NCBI GenBank assembly: GCA_022483465.1
Contig: JAKVNF010000001.1
Coordinates: 124,001-188,000 of the forward strand
Source: Lachnospiraceae bacterium
GTDB taxonomy: Bacteria > Bacillota > Clostridia > Lachnospirales > Lachnospiraceae
Direction of reading: 5' to 3'
DNA length: 64,000 nucleotides
Shown here: positions 52,508-62,510 of the stretch, piece by piece
How the letters are laid out: every line of letters starts with the position of its first letter
Position numbering within the stretch: position 1 is the first letter of the stretch
Notes under the pieces: generated by a model
Told to the model about the DNA's origin: nothing
Databases searched by the model: none
The model's input: the letters and a program-made list of their open reading frames with translations, nothing else
Translations under genes and position numbers: made by a program

Positions 52508-54031
52508 TTACTTCTTTCTGCCGTAGGTCTTGGCCAGAACGCACATCTTCTTCGCAAGCTCTGCTGTGCAGGCATCGTCCCGCATGCGCCAGACCCAGTT
52601 GCCGCCGAGGGTGGACGGGGTGTTGATTCTCGCCTCATCGCCCAGATTCAGGTAGTCCTGCATCGGAATGATCGCGGTGTCTGCAACGCTCATGAACGCG
52701 CAGCGGATGAACTTCCAGGCGATGTCCTTTGTGCTGTGGATGTCGAGATACCGCCTTGCAAAGGCCTTGTCGCGGCGGTCCACGTGCTCATACCAGCCGC
52801 GCATCGTCTCGTTGTCGTGGGTTCCCGTATAGACCACGCAGTTGTTCTTGTAGTTGTGGGGCAGGTAGTCCGACTCCTCCCGGGAGTCAAAGGCAAACTG
52901 GAGCACCTTCATGCCCGGATACCCGGAGTCCTTCACCAGCTTGATGACGGACGGGGTCATAAAGCCCAGGTCCTCGGCGATAATCTCCTTCTTGCCAAGC
53001 TGCTTCTTCACCGTACGGAACAGGTCGATCCCCGGGCCAGGCATCCACTTGCCGTTCTCCGCGGTGGGATCCCCGTAGGGCACCGCCCAGTACTCGTCGA
53101 AGCCGCGGAAGTGGTCGATGCGGACCACGTCGTAGAGCTCGAAACAGGCGGACAGGCGCTTGAGCCACCAGGCGTAGCCGGTCTTCTTGTGATAATCCCA
53201 GCGGTAGATCGGGTTCCCCCAGAGCTGGCCTGTGGCGGAGAAGCCATCCGGCGGGCAGCCTGCCACCACGATGGGATAGCCCTTCTCGTCGAACTCGAAG
53301 AGTTCCGGGTGGCTCCAGGTGTCGGCGGAGTCGAAGGCCACGTAGATCGGGATATCGCCCACGATCCGGATACCCTTCTTGTTGGCGTAGGACTTGAGCT
53401 TTCTCCACTGGCCAAAGAACAGGTACTGCTGGAACTGGATCTCCCGGATCTTCTCCGCGAGCTCCTTCCGGTACCGCTCCATCGCTTCTGGCTGTCTTGT
53501 GCGGATGTCTTCTTCCCACTCGATGTAGCTCTTGCCGCCCTGAGCCTCCTTCACGGCGCTGTAGAGGGCGTAGTCATCGAGCCAGTCCGCATTCGTCCGG
53601 ATGAAATCCTCAAAATCGGCCCGCTCCTTGTCGTATGCCGGGGTATCGTACTTTTTGTCCGGGTGCAGGGCGTAAGGGCTGTTCTGATAGGCCTTCTCCA
53701 GCACGGGGTAAAAGTGAAAATAGAGCTTCTCGTAGTCGATGTGCTCCGGATCGGAACCGAAGTCCGCACCGGTCACATCCGCCTCCTCGAGATACCCCGC
53801 CGCAACCAGCTCCTCCAGATCAATGAAGTAGGGGTTGCCGGCGAAGGTGGAGAAGGATTGGTACGGGGAGTCCCCGTATCCGGTCTGACCGATCGGCAGG
53901 ATCTGCCAGAGGGACTGGCCTGCCTCTGCGAGAAAATCGACAAACGCATATGCATCCCGGGAAAAGCATCCAATGCCCTGCTTTGAGGGCAGCGAGGCGA
54001 TGGGAAGCAATACGCCGCATGTTCTTGACAT
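52508..54031 (-). CDS. malQ: 4-alpha-glucanotransferase (amylomaltase)
   Basis: The 507-residue GH77 enzyme transfers glucan chains between maltodextrins. Motifs include YQSFSTFAGNPYFIDLEELV, VRIDHFRGFDEYWAVP (nucleophile Asp), IAEDLGFMTPSVIKLV (acid Glu) and VVYTGTHDNETMRGWY (third Asp). It starts at 54031 with AAGGAG at 7 nt; the longer frame upstream is unlikely. It lies after the malEFG transport genes in the same direction and would process the imported dextrins. An AACGTT-centred candidate operator is upstream (54100-54116). Confidence 0.97.
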   Translation of the reverse strand: MSRTCGVLLPIASLPSKQGIGCFSRDAYAFVDFLAEAGQSLWQILPIGQTGYGDSPYQSFSTFAGNPYFIDLEELVAAGYLEEADVTGADFGSDPEHIDYEKLYFHFYPVLEKAYQNSPYALHPDKKYDTPAYDKERADFEDFIRTNADWLDDYALYSAVKEAQGGKSYIEWEEDIRTRQPEAMERYRKELAEKIREIQFQQYLFFGQWRKLKSYANKKGIRIVGDIPIYVAFDSADTWSHPELFEFDEKGYPIVVAGCPPDGFSATGQLWGNPIYRWDYHKKTGYAWWLKRLSACFELYDVVRIDHFRGFDEYWAVPYGDPTAENGKWMPGPGIDLFRTVKKQLGKKEIIAEDLGFMTPSVIKLVKDSGYPGMKVLQFAFDSREESDYLPHNYKNNCVVYTGTHDNETMRGWYEHVDRRDKAFARRYLDIHSTKDIAWKFIRCAFMSVADTAIIPMQDYLNLGDEARINTPSTLGGNWVWRMRDDACTAELAKKMCVLAKTYGRKK

Positions 54032-54173
54032 TGCTGTGTCTCCTTTGCTGTGTTTCGCTACACTTTGTAATACACTCACCGGAAATATGCCACTACATTT
54101 CCGGTAACGTTTTCAACTGGGTGTTAAAAGAATGCGGGATCCGGATCCGGGATCCGCACCCCGCAAGCATTGC

Positions 54174-55094
54174 TCAGCCCTTGACTGCACCTGCCATGAC
54201 ACCTTCAATGATGTACTTCTGGCAGAAAATGTAGAAGATGACGATCGGGACGATGGCGAGAACCAGAACTGCCATCATGGCGCCCCAGTCGACCTGGCCG
54301 TGGCTCTGCTTCAGGTACTGGACCGCGATCGGGATAGTCTTGTACTTGTTGACGTTCAGAACAAGAGCAGGGAGCAGGTAGTCGTTCCAGATCCACATCG
54401 CATCGAGGATCGCGACGGTGATCAGTGTCGGCTTCATGATCGGGACGATGACCTGGAAGTAGGTCTGGATCGGGGTGCAGCCGTCGATCATGGCAGCTTC
54501 CTCAATCTCCAGCGGAATACTCTTGACAAAGCCCGTGAACATGAACACCGCCAGGCCTGCGCCAAAGCCCAGGTAGACGATGCAGATGCCAACCGGGTTG
54601 GAGAGTTTGAGCATGTTTGCCAGCTTGCTCAGCGTGAACATGACCATCTGGAAGGGGACGATCATCGAGAACATGCACAGCACGTAGATCAGGTTGGAAC
54701 CGAAGTCCTTCACCCGGACGATGAACCATGCGGTCATCGAGCAGCACAGGATGATCAGTGCCACAGACACCACGGTGATGAACAGCGAGTATCCGAAGGT
54801 ATGGAAGAAATCGGTCTTCTTGATGGCGTTGGCGTAGTTGAGCCAGCCGACGAAGGTCTTGGAGATGCCGGCCTTCCACTGGGCAAAGCCCTTGGAGATC
54901 GGTGTCTTCGAGAGCCCGAAGGGGTTCTTGAAGATGTAGGCCTTCCGCTTGAAGGAGTTTAAGAGCACCACAAACAGCGGATAAATCCACAGAAGGGACA
55001 GGATCAACATGACCACGGAGAGCACACCGCTGTGTTTGGACCGGCGGACGGTCGAGACCTGTGCCTCAGCTTTCGTAACTTTCTTTGCTGCCAT
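54174..55094 (-). CDS. malG: Maltodextrin ABC transporter permease MalG
   Basis: The 306 residues have six membrane helices and the EAA loop (IPLEIEEAAMIDGCTPIQTYFQVIVPIMKP). It is MalG-like in length and in its C-terminal arrangement (QKYIIEGVMAGAVKG). Its ATG overlaps the malF stop (TAATG). With MalF it forms the membrane channel of the importer. Confidence 0.92.
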   Translation of the reverse strand: MAAKKVTKAEAQVSTVRRSKHSGVLSVVMLILSLLWIYPLFVVLLNSFKRKAYIFKNPFGLSKTPISKGFAQWKAGISKTFVGWLNYANAIKKTDFFHTFGYSLFITVVSVALIILCCSMTAWFIVRVKDFGSNLIYVLCMFSMIVPFQMVMFTLSKLANMLKLSNPVGICIVYLGFGAGLAVFMFTGFVKSIPLEIEEAAMIDGCTPIQTYFQVIVPIMKPTLITVAILDAMWIWNDYLLPALVLNVNKYKTIPIAVQYLKQSHGQVDWGAMMAVLVLAIVPIVIFYIFCQKYIIEGVMAGAVKG

Positions 55095-55951
55095 TACTGT
55101 TCTACCTCCCCGCTTCTCGAGACCTTATTCTGAATAAGGGAAATGATTGCCACCAGGATGAAGAAGATCACAGCCTTTGCCTGGCCGACACCCTGCCAGC
55201 CGGTCTTGCCGTACATCGTGTTGTAGATGTTCAGGGCAAGGAGTTCGGACTGCTTGCCGGGGTTGCCGCCGGTCAGAGCCAGGTTCTGATCGAAGAGCTT
55301 GAAGCCGTTGGTCAGAGTCAGGAACGTGCAGACCGTGATGGTCGGGCGCAGGGACGGCAGGATGATGTTGGTCAGAAGCTGCCGGTTGTTGGCGCCGTCG
55401 ATCTTGGCCGCCTCGATCAGGTCAGCCGAGACGTTCTGGATGCCTGCCACGTAGATGATCATCATGTATCCGATCTGCTGCCAGCACACCACGGCGACCA
55501 GGCCCCAGAAGGCCGTCCACTGGGTGGAGACGATCGTCATCGAGTAGTTCGACAGGATGCTGTTGAAGATCATCAGCCAGATGTAGGACAGGACGATGCC
55601 GCCGATCAGGTTCGGGAGGAAGAAGCAGGTGCGGAAGAAGTTCGTTCCGCGGATGCCCTTCGTGAGCGCCATGGCGATTGCGAAGGCGGCGACGTTGATG
55701 ATCGCCATCGTCACCACGGTGAACAGCGTGGTGTACCAGAGCGAGTGCAGGGACGTGGTGTCGAGCTTCCCGGCCACAAAGAAGATCTTGGTGTAGTTCT
55801 GGAAGCCCACCCACTTCCAGTCGGTGACGGTGGTGAACTTACAGAACGAGAGAAAAATACCGTAGCAGAACGGAATGATGAAGCCGATCAGGAACGCTGC
55901 CATTGTAGGCAGGACGAAGAGCGGCCAATATTTTCGGATGGACTTTTGCAT
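55094..55951 (-). CDS. malF: Maltodextrin ABC transporter permease MalF
   Basis: The 285-residue permease has six helices and an EAA loop (VSADLIEAAKIDGANNRQLLTNIILPSLRP), and lacks the large periplasmic insert of E. coli MalF, as usual in Gram-positives. GGAGG lies before the ATG. A symmetric hairpin separates it from malE. The ATPase MsmX/MalK is not in the window, so a shared ATPase is presumed. Confidence 0.92.
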   Translation of the reverse strand: MQKSIRKYWPLFVLPTMAAFLIGFIIPFCYGIFLSFCKFTTVTDWKWVGFQNYTKIFFVAGKLDTTSLHSLWYTTLFTVVTMAIINVAAFAIAMALTKGIRGTNFFRTCFFLPNLIGGIVLSYIWLMIFNSILSNYSMTIVSTQWTAFWGLVAVVCWQQIGYMMIIYVAGIQNVSADLIEAAKIDGANNRQLLTNIILPSLRPTITVCTFLTLTNGFKLFDQNLALTGGNPGKQSELLALNIYNTMYGKTGWQGVGQAKAVIFFILVAIISLIQNKVSRSGEVEQ

Positions 55952-55974
55952 AAGACTCCTCCTGAATCAGAAAG

Positions 55975-56003
55975 CGGGTGAGTGAGAATAACTCACTCAC
56001 CCG
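55975..56003 (-). terminator. Hairpin between malE and malF
   Basis: CGGGTGAGTGA and TCACTCACCCG form a perfect 11-bp stem. The downstream T-tract is weak (TTTCT), so it probably stabilises malE mRNA or attenuates read-through. Confidence 0.7.
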
Positions 56004-56042
56004 TGGTAAATCAGACGATCTTCAATTGTGTTTCAAAGAGAC

Positions 56043-57536
56043 TTACTGAGCGGCCTCTTCCTTGAGCTTCCACTGAGTAGCCCAGCCATCGACGAATGCG
56101 GTCTTCACATCGTCCCAGGTGCCGGAACCATCGGTGTAAGCGGTGAGTGCAGAGACAACATCTGCTCTCCAGTCATCGACGTTCGGAGTTGCGTTGAAGC
56201 TCCATGCAACGGAGGTCTTGCCATCTGCCATCATGGCGTTTGCATCCTGGAAGAACGGGTTGCTGGATGCGTAGTCGCCGGTGAAGGTATCGAACGGAGC
56301 GGTCAGACCCATCGTGTTGGTGATGGCATCACGGCCCTCATCAGAGGTGATGACCCAGTCGAGGAATGCCAGAGTGGACTGGATGTCCTCCTCGGACGCC
56401 TGGCTGTTGACAGCCCAGTGGTTCTCAGTACCAACGCAGAGACCCTCGTTCGCATCGTCGACGCCGAAGTAGATGGGCATCATGCCGAGGTCATCAGCGG
56501 TAACCTCATAGCCGTTGTCCGGATTGGTGAGTGCGGAGTACTCCCAGTCGCCGTTCTGATAGAAGACTGCCTCGCCAAGGCCGAACTCCTCTTCTGCGTT
56601 GTAGGAGCCGGATGCCAGGGTCTTGGGATCTGCTGCGGAATCTGCAACGTACATATCCCAGACTGCCTTGTAGTTGTCGAGGTAGGTTCCCTTGATGGTG
56701 GGCTCACCAGCTGTGGTGTCGACACCGTCATCCTTGAACTCGTAGTACAGAGGAAGGGTTGCAAGGTGTCCGGAGAATCTCCAGGAAGAACCATCATCCA
56801 GACCAGCGGAAGCGAAGGCCTCGGTCAGGCTCGTGCCGAACTGCTCGTTGATCTCATCGATTCTGCTGTTGATGTCGTCTGCAACGGCCTTCAGGGTATC
56901 GAAGCTGTTGATCTCATCGACAGAGGAGACAACTGCGTTGTCCATCGTGCAGTAGTCATCGAGGATGGTCTTGTTGTAGATGATGCCGAAGCACTCGTAG
57001 CAGTTTGCAACAGCAGCGATCTTGCCGTTGTACTCAACTGCCAGGGACTTATCGGTCAGATGATTGTAAAGGGAGGAGTCCTTCAGATCGTAGGTGTAAT
57101 CATCCCAGGTCTGTGCATCGGTTGCAGAGCCGAGGTTGAAGATGGTCGGTGCATCGCTGCCCTTTGCCATCTCGGACTGAAGGGTGGTGTTGTACTGTCC
57201 GTCAGCAGCGGTCAGAACCTGGACATCCACGCCGGTCTCATCGGTGTAGGTCTGTGCCAGATCCTGCCAGGCTTCATCGGTCTCAGGCTTGAAGTTCAGC
57301 AGATAGACCTTGCCAGTGCCGGGATCCATGGAATCGGAGGTTGCAGCAGCCTCAGTGGTGTCGGTAGCAGCGGCCTCGGTGGTCTCAGCTGCAGCGGCCT
57401 CAGTTGCAGCAGTGGTTGCTGCCTCAGTAGCTGCCGTGGAGGCGGCGGTGTCGCTGGAAGAGCTGCTTCCGCAGCCTGCAAGCATTGCGGCTGCCATTGC
57501 TGCTGTCAGAACGATGGTAACGGTTTTCTTTTTCAT
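56043..57536 (-). CDS. malE: Carbohydrate-binding lipoprotein (MalE-like)
   Basis: The 497-residue precursor has a Lys-rich signal and lipobox (AAAMLAGC), an Ala/Thr/Glu linker (AASTAATEAATTAATEAAAA, residues about 35-65), and an extracellular solute-binding family 1 fold (VYLLNFKPETDEAWQDLAQT, YTDETGVDVQVLTAADGQYN, AVFYQNGDWEYSALTNPDNG). GGAG lies before the ATG at 57536. It is first in the operon, with a sigma-70 promoter. Sugar specificity is inferred from malQ and the LacI regulator. Confidence 0.9.
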   Translation of the reverse strand: MKKKTVTIVLTAAMAAAMLAGCGSSSSSDTAASTAATEAATTAATEAAAAETTEAAATDTTEAAATSDSMDPGTGKVYLLNFKPETDEAWQDLAQTYTDETGVDVQVLTAADGQYNTTLQSEMAKGSDAPTIFNLGSATDAQTWDDYTYDLKDSSLYNHLTDKSLAVEYNGKIAAVANCYECFGIIYNKTILDDYCTMDNAVVSSVDEINSFDTLKAVADDINSRIDEINEQFGTSLTEAFASAGLDDGSSWRFSGHLATLPLYYEFKDDGVDTTAGEPTIKGTYLDNYKAVWDMYVADSAADPKTLASGSYNAEEEFGLGEAVFYQNGDWEYSALTNPDNGYEVTADDLGMMPIYFGVDDANEGLCVGTENHWAVNSQASEEDIQSTLAFLDWVITSDEGRDAITNTMGLTAPFDTFTGDYASSNPFFQDANAMMADGKTSVAWSFNATPNVDDWRADVVSALTAYTDGSGTWDDVKTAFVDGWATQWKLKEEAAQ

Positions 57537-57604
57537 GTTCCTCTCCTTTTTTAGTGTGAGATTCATATCCCCTTGCGGATTTGAATACTACCAGAACTGT
57601 TCTC

Positions 57605-57669
57605 GGTATCGGTATCGGTACCGTTTCCGGAACTGTTTTAATATAGCACTGACCTCAAAATCTGGCAAC
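57605..57669 (-). promoter_or_regulatory. malE promoter and candidate regulator sites
   Basis: Minus strand TTGCCA (57664-57669), 17 bp, TATATT (57641-57646). Between the -10 and the gene lie tandem CCGATACCGATACCG repeats and GGAAACGGTACCG, a likely LacI-family operator. Confidence 0.65.
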
Positions 57670-58024
57670 AGGTTTTTCGACCTTTTTCGTCGATTTGTCG
57701 TTTATGCCAAATTTGAACCAAATCGCGCGAGCGCGATGCTCCATCAAAGTTATCCCTAAAGCTCACAGCTTTCTCTGTTGGGGATACCATGACAAACTTC
57801 AGCATAGACAAAAGAGGAAGAAATGATCTTGTCATCTCTTCCTCTTTTCTGTATTCTACAAAAAAATAACCCACAGATGACCTTGATTGGCGTCGAGCGT
57901 TCATCCATGGGGCTCTCATAAGCAAGGTGAGTTTATCAAGTCCCTTGCAAATCTGCAAGCCCCATCTTTGTCGGCCGGCCAATCATGAGTTTCATCCCCA
58001 TACCATCATTGCCGGAACGATTTC
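57670..58024. other. Intergenic stretch between malE and the IS91-like element
   Basis: A 12-bp hairpin (AAAAGAGGAAGA at 57810-57821 with TCTTCCTCTTTT at 57837-57848) can terminate either strand. The following 57860-58020 bases probably belong to the end of the IS91-like element (CATGGGGCT and AGCCCCATC repeats flank the centre). No gene is seen. Confidence 0.45.
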
Positions 58025-58945
58025 ATGAGATACCTTGATTCCCCGAAATTCAAAACCGAACTGTCCAAACTGGAAGTGTTCCTGTCCCTGATCGACTACC
58101 GCGAGTCTACCATTCAGGGCTATCTGCAAACCGTCTTCGAGTGCTTTGAATGGCTTGAGAAAACCTATCATGTATCCCTCGATGATGCTGCTCTTGAACA
58201 GCTTCAGAGTTTTCTCGTTTATCTCCATAAGCCCAGAAGCAAAGGCGGGAAAGAACTTAAGCCCAGATCTGTCAACGTCTACAACGTCAGCATCCGGCGT
58301 TATCGTGCTTCCGTTGCGCATGCTCCCATCCCTCTGGAAAACCTTCCGCTGATGAAGGTGGATCATACCCTCCCGAAGGTACCGACGCGTCAGGAAGTGC
58401 AGAAGCTGATTATGGGGACGAAAGATCCGAGAAACCGCCTGATTCTCGCCCTCTGCTTTGGCTGTGCGCTCCGTCTGAATGAAGTCCTGTCTCTGCGCTT
58501 CGGTGATATCTCCATCAAAAGAATGCAGATCACAATTCGTGCGGAAGTCAGCAAGAACCGAAATGAAGGGAAGGTCGAACTTCCAAAAGATCTCGCGCGG
58601 ATGCTCTACTTCTACTTCAAAAGATTCCGTCGGGATGCCGGAGAGGGGGACTACCTTTTTCCCGGCAGAGATGCCGCACATCATCTGTCTGACGGAGCAG
58701 TGCAGCGCTTCTTTCAGAAGCGCCTGAAAGAACTCGGATGGGAAAACCGCGGATATCATTTCCATTCCCTCCGACACGCCCATGCGCTTTTCTACTATCA
58801 GGGCGGCGCTGATCTCTTTCAGGTACAGGTCAGACTTCGGCACCGCTCCATTGCTTCCACGATGATCTACGTACAGCTGGATGGTCAGCTTCAGGAGAGA
58901 AAAAACGTTGCAAACCCCTTCGACGGAAACGGCTTCGCGCTCTGA
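58025..58945 (+). CDS. Tyrosine recombinase of the IS91-like element
   Basis: The 306-residue enzyme has a SAM-like N-terminal domain and the catalytic residues R (CFGCALRLNEVLSLRF), K in the beta-hairpin (AEVSKNRNEGKVELP), H-x-x-R (HFHSLRHAHALFYYQGG), H/R (RLRHRSIASTMIYVQL, with the Tyr nucleophile at MIYV). It overlaps or abuts the IS91 transposase. Tyrosine recombinases accompany several IS91-like elements. Whether it resolves the element or has its own targets is unknown. Confidence 0.9.
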   Translation: MRYLDSPKFKTELSKLEVFLSLIDYRESTIQGYLQTVFECFEWLEKTYHVSLDDAALEQLQSFLVYLHKPRSKGGKELKPRSVNVYNVSIRRYRASVAHAPIPLENLPLMKVDHTLPKVPTRQEVQKLIMGTKDPRNRLILALCFGCALRLNEVLSLRFGDISIKRMQITIRAEVSKNRNEGKVELPKDLARMLYFYFKRFRRDAGEGDYLFPGRDAAHHLSDGAVQRFFQKRLKELGWENRGYHFHSLRHAHALFYYQGGADLFQVQVRLRHRSIASTMIYVQLDGQLQERKNVANPFDGNGFAL

Positions 58946-58958
58946 AAAAACAAAAAAG

Positions 58959-60365
58959 ATGGTACCCTCGAGCCGGCCAGGCAGAACCTTCCGCCTTCCT
59001 GACAGTCAGACTGCGATCAGAGTCCGCAGATGCATTACCGGCTTCAGACAGGAAAAAGAGCCTTCAAGATATCGAATCCGCCAGATCTTCCGGAGATTTC
59101 TCCCAGACTATCTGGCAAAGCACGGAAAGGAAATGCCGCCCGAAAAGGTGAAGATTCTCCGTCTCATGGCACAATGCGGCACGGGAGATCTGGGTTATAT
59201 TGTCTCCATCTGCCCTGACTGCGGAGAAATTTCGTTTACACCGAGATCCTGCGGCAACTCGAACTGCCCCTGCTGTGGCTTTTTTCGCCGTGAAAAGTGG
59301 ATCGCTGAGCGCAGGTCCGAAGTCATTCACGGGATGTCCTACCATCATCTTGTGTTCACGGTTCCCCACGATCTGAATGAGTTGATCTACAACAATCAGA
59401 AGGCTCTGCTGGATCTTCTGTTTCATTCCGCGCAGGATGCCCTTCTGGAGCTCTGCCTTGAAAGGCACAACATTAAGCCCGGAATCATCATGGTGCTCCA
59501 CACTTTTGGGAGCAGTATGACGCTCCACTACCACCTGCACGTGCTGATCTCCGCAGGCGGACTGACACCGGATGACGCCTCCTTTAAGAAGATCAGGGGC
59601 TTCTTCCTCCCTGTCCAGAAGATATCCGGACGATACCGGAAGCACTTCATGAGAGGACTCAAGCGGCTCTACAGAAAGGGAAAACTATCCTTCAATGGCT
59701 CTGCCGCACCTTATGAGAGTGAGGAGTCATTCCAGAATTTATGCGACGAGTGCTACAAGTGCCTTTGGAATGTCAACCTCAAGAGGTATGGCTCTTATTC
59801 TGAAGAAGACAGAGAACGGGATCCGTCACTTCCGGATGTGGAGGATGTCATAGGTTATTTTGGGCGGTACGCCGACAGAACGGCAATCACATCCTCCCGG
59901 ATCAGGGACGTCTCGGACAGCGGTATCACGTTTGAGTACAAGGACTATCATACCGATGGCTCGTATGACAAGAAGGACATGGTACTCACGCCGGAAGAAT
60001 TCATCCGACGGTTTTCACTTCACATCCTTCCGAAGGGAGTACGCAAGATCCGGATGGCAGGGTATCTTGCCGGGAATGTCCGTAAAAAGAAGCTTGCAAG
60101 GATCCACGAAATTCTGGGTGATGAATATGTACCGAGTCTGATTCGCGGAATGAAAAGCTGTGAGGTCATGAAGGCCCTTTTTGATAAGGATCCGGCCCGC
60201 TGCTCCAACTGTGGGGCACAGATGCATGCCTTTCTCTTCAGCATGGATAAGACAGCGATCTATCTCAGAGCAATGGGGAAGGTTGAAGGAAGCAGCTATA
60301 TCGAAATACCCCGGTATTGCCGGGGACCGGATGGAATGTTGGATGTCTCCCATCCGCGCTTTTAA
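58959..60365 (+). CDS. IS91-family (HUH) transposase
   Basis: The protein has a zinc-binding head (CPDCGEISFTPRSCGNSNCP and CC), the HUH metal motif (TLHYHLHVLISAGG) and a Y2-type tyrosine motif YFGRYADRTAITSSRI. It ends with a cysteine pair (CSNCGAQMHAF). IS91 enzymes move elements by rolling circle from oriIS to terIS. The start is uncertain: an ATG at 58881 overlaps the recombinase by 65 bp, and I use 58959, giving 468 residues. No strong ribosome site is visible. Confidence 0.9.
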   Translation: MVPSSRPGRTFRLPDSQTAIRVRRCITGFRQEKEPSRYRIRQIFRRFLPDYLAKHGKEMPPEKVKILRLMAQCGTGDLGYIVSICPDCGEISFTPRSCGNSNCPCCGFFRREKWIAERRSEVIHGMSYHHLVFTVPHDLNELIYNNQKALLDLLFHSAQDALLELCLERHNIKPGIIMVLHTFGSSMTLHYHLHVLISAGGLTPDDASFKKIRGFFLPVQKISGRYRKHFMRGLKRLYRKGKLSFNGSAAPYESEESFQNLCDECYKCLWNVNLKRYGSYSEEDRERDPSLPDVEDVIGYFGRYADRTAITSSRIRDVSDSGITFEYKDYHTDGSYDKKDMVLTPEEFIRRFSLHILPKGVRKIRMAGYLAGNVRKKKLARIHEILGDEYVPSLIRGMKSCEVMKALFDKDPARCSNCGAQMHAFLFSMDKTAIYLRAMGKVEGSSYIEIPRYCRGPDGMLDVSHPRF

Positions 60366-60707
60366 TAAAGATTCTTTTCAGGTCATCTGCCCGGATGGCC
60401 TATTTCTCATGTCACAACGTCTGTAAATCCCACCCGGTCAACGGTTCAGAAGAAGAAAGATGGGTTTCTGAGCCAGGGTATTCAAGCCAAGTCGGATGCT
60501 AAAAATTCCTAACTATTCCCATAGTCTACGCTGAGAGCGATTCGGTTCAAAACAAAGGATAGTTGCCGGCCCCCTACGGGAACCGGCAACTATCCTTCAC
60601 AATTTCTCCGGCGAAAATTGGAGGATATTACGAAAAAGATTTCGTGTATCTTCGTGAATGCCCCCAGTGGGCAGACCCCGTTTTGGACAAATTCCCCAAA
60701 AACAGCG
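60366..60707. other. Region after the IS91 transposase, with a terminal hairpin
   Basis: The 15-bp perfect stem at 60555-60569 and 60583-60597 (AAGGATAGTTGCCGG) could be the terIS/oriIS end of the element or a terminator. The rest has no gene. Confidence 0.5.
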
Positions 60708-60745
60708 AAAGACACCGCTCGGATGCCTTCCGGGCGGTGTCTTTT
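60708..60745 (-). terminator. Terminator of rho
   Basis: AAAGACACCGC and GCGGTGTCTTT arms pair; on the minus strand the hairpin is followed by TTTCGCTGTTTTT. Confidence 0.8.
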
Positions 60746-60772
60746 ACCAGCTTACTTTAGTTTTCCGCTTCC

Positions 60773-62443
60773 TTAATATCTCCACTTCATGGCGTTCATG
60801 CGGCGGATCTGCTCCACGAATTCGGCGTTGTTCCGGGTCTTGGCAAACAGATCCAGGACGGTATCCGTCGCGTCCTCGGCCCGCTGGCCGATGAACATCC
60901 TGTGGATGATGGCGGCGGCCTCCTGCTCCTTGGGGGTCAGAAGAAGATCGTCGCGCCGCGTGCCGGACTTTGCCAGGTCCACGGCGGGGAAGATCCTGCG
61001 CTCGGAGAGCTTGCGGTTTAAGATCAGCTCCATGTTGCCGGTGCCCTTGAACTCCTCGTAGACGACGTCGTCCATCTTGGAGCCGGTCTCGATCAGGGCC
61101 GTGGCGAGAATCGTCAGCGATCCGCCCTCCCGCATGTTGCGGGCCGCGCCGAAGAAGCGCTTGGGCATGTGCAGGGCCGCCGGATCGAGGCCGCCCGAGA
61201 GGGTTCTGCCGCTGGACTCCTCCGTGATATTGTAGGCTCTCGTGAGTCTTGTGATGGAGTCGATGAGGATCATCACATCGCGTTTTTGCTCCACCAGGCG
61301 CTTTGCCCGCTCGATCACCATCTCGGAGACCCGCTTGTGGTGCTCCGGCAGCTCGTCAAAGGTGGAGTAGATGACCTCTACGTTGGGGCCCTGGATGGCC
61401 TCCTTGATGTCGGTGACCTCCTCCGGGCGCTCGTCGATGAGCAGGATGATCAGATGGATCTCCGGGTTGTTGACCAGGACCGAGGAAGCAACCTGCTTGA
61501 GGAGGGTCGTCTTGCCGGCCTTGGGCGGGGAGACGATCATGCCGCGCTGTCCCTTGCCCACCGGGCACATCAGATCCATGACCCGCATGGCCAGGGAACC
61601 GCCCTGGCGCTCCAGGCGGATCTTCTCATTCGGGAAGATCGGGGTCAGGTCCTCGAAGTTGACCCGGGGCGTGGCGTCATTCGGCGCCTCGCCGTTGACG
61701 CTGGTGACGTACAAAAGGGCCGAGAACTTCTCCGCGGAGGTGCGGGTCCTCGTGTTGCCGGTCACAATGTCGCCGGTCTTCAAGCGGAACTTGCGGATCT
61801 GACTGGGCGCCACGTACACGTCCGCATCGCCGGGCATGTAGTTGTCGGAGCGGATGAAGCCGAAGCCGTCGTTCATGACCTCCAGAATGCCGGTGACGGT
61901 GATGCCGGAGTCCAGCTCCGCATTGATGTTGACGTCATTGCGCCGGGAGGGCTGCTCGGGGCGGTTGGAGCGGCGCGGCCGCTCCTCTGCCTCCTCATAC
62001 CGGTCGCGGTAGTTGTTCTCCCCGTCGAGATACCGGGGCTGAGGCTCATAGTCCCGCTCCCTCTCCCGCTCCTCTGCGGCGCGGCTCATCCTAGGGGGCT
62101 CTGGTCTCGGGGCCGGGCGGTAGTTCACCGGCGGGCGCTGCGGCTGGGGTGCCTCCTGCGCGGGCTCTGCGGAGCGGTAGATCACCGGCTTTTTCCGAAC
62201 CACGGTTCGGCGGATGATGCCCTCTTTGGGAGCCTCCTGCGCGGGCGCAGGGGCGGCTTGGGGTGCGGCCTTTGCCGCTTCCTTCTCCCGCTCCTTTGCC
62301 TCCCGCTCATCCTGGGCGAGCATCAGGTCCACGAGATCTGCCTTCTTGATGCGGGAGGGAATCTTCATCTCCCGCTTTTTGGCGATGTCGCGCAGATCGC
62401 TCACGCTCAGTGCTTCATACTTCTCTCTTGTCATGTTTGTCAT
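60773..62443 (-). CDS. rho: Transcription termination factor Rho
   Basis: The 556-residue helicase has an N-terminal SAP-like domain, a disordered Pro/Arg/Glu-rich insert (about 60-170) typical of Clostridia, an RNA-binding cold-shock domain ([20 protein letters not shown]), Walker [13 protein letters not shown] and the Q/R loops ([21 protein letters not shown]). The insert makes it longer than the E. coli protein (419). Its leader has a strong promoter and a terminator. Confidence 0.97.
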   Translation of the reverse strand: MTNMTREKYEALSVSDLRDIAKKREMKIPSRIKKADLVDLMLAQDEREAKEREKEAAKAAPQAAPAPAQEAPKEGIIRRTVVRKKPVIYRSAEPAQEAPQPQRPPVNYRPAPRPEPPRMSRAAEERERERDYEPQPRYLDGENNYRDRYEEAEERPRRSNRPEQPSRRNDVNINAELDSGITVTGILEVMNDGFGFIRSDNYMPGDADVYVAPSQIRKFRLKTGDIVTGNTRTRTSAEKFSALLYVTSVNGEAPNDATPRVNFEDLTPIFPNEKIRLERQGGSLAMRVMDLMCPVGKGQRGMIVSPPKAGKTTLLKQVASSVLVNNPEIHLIILLIDERPEEVTDIKEAIQGPNVEVIYSTFDELPEHHKRVSEMVIERAKRLVEQKRDVMILIDSITRLTRAYNITEESSGRTLSGGLDPAALHMPKRFFGAARNMREGGSLTILATALIETGSKMDDVVYEEFKGTGNMELILNRKLSERRIFPAVDLAKSGTRRDDLLLTPKEQEAAAIIHRMFIGQRAEDATDTVLDLFAKTRNNAEFVEQIRRMNAMKWRY

Positions 62444-62510
62444 GAACGCGAAAATCTCCCTCTCTCTGGTGCATGGCCGGGGCCACCGGCCGGATGGATA
62501 TGTGGTAAGC

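Noticed and set aside
56028-57554. 508-codon plus-strand frame over malE
   Set aside because: Antisense shadow of the binding-protein gene.
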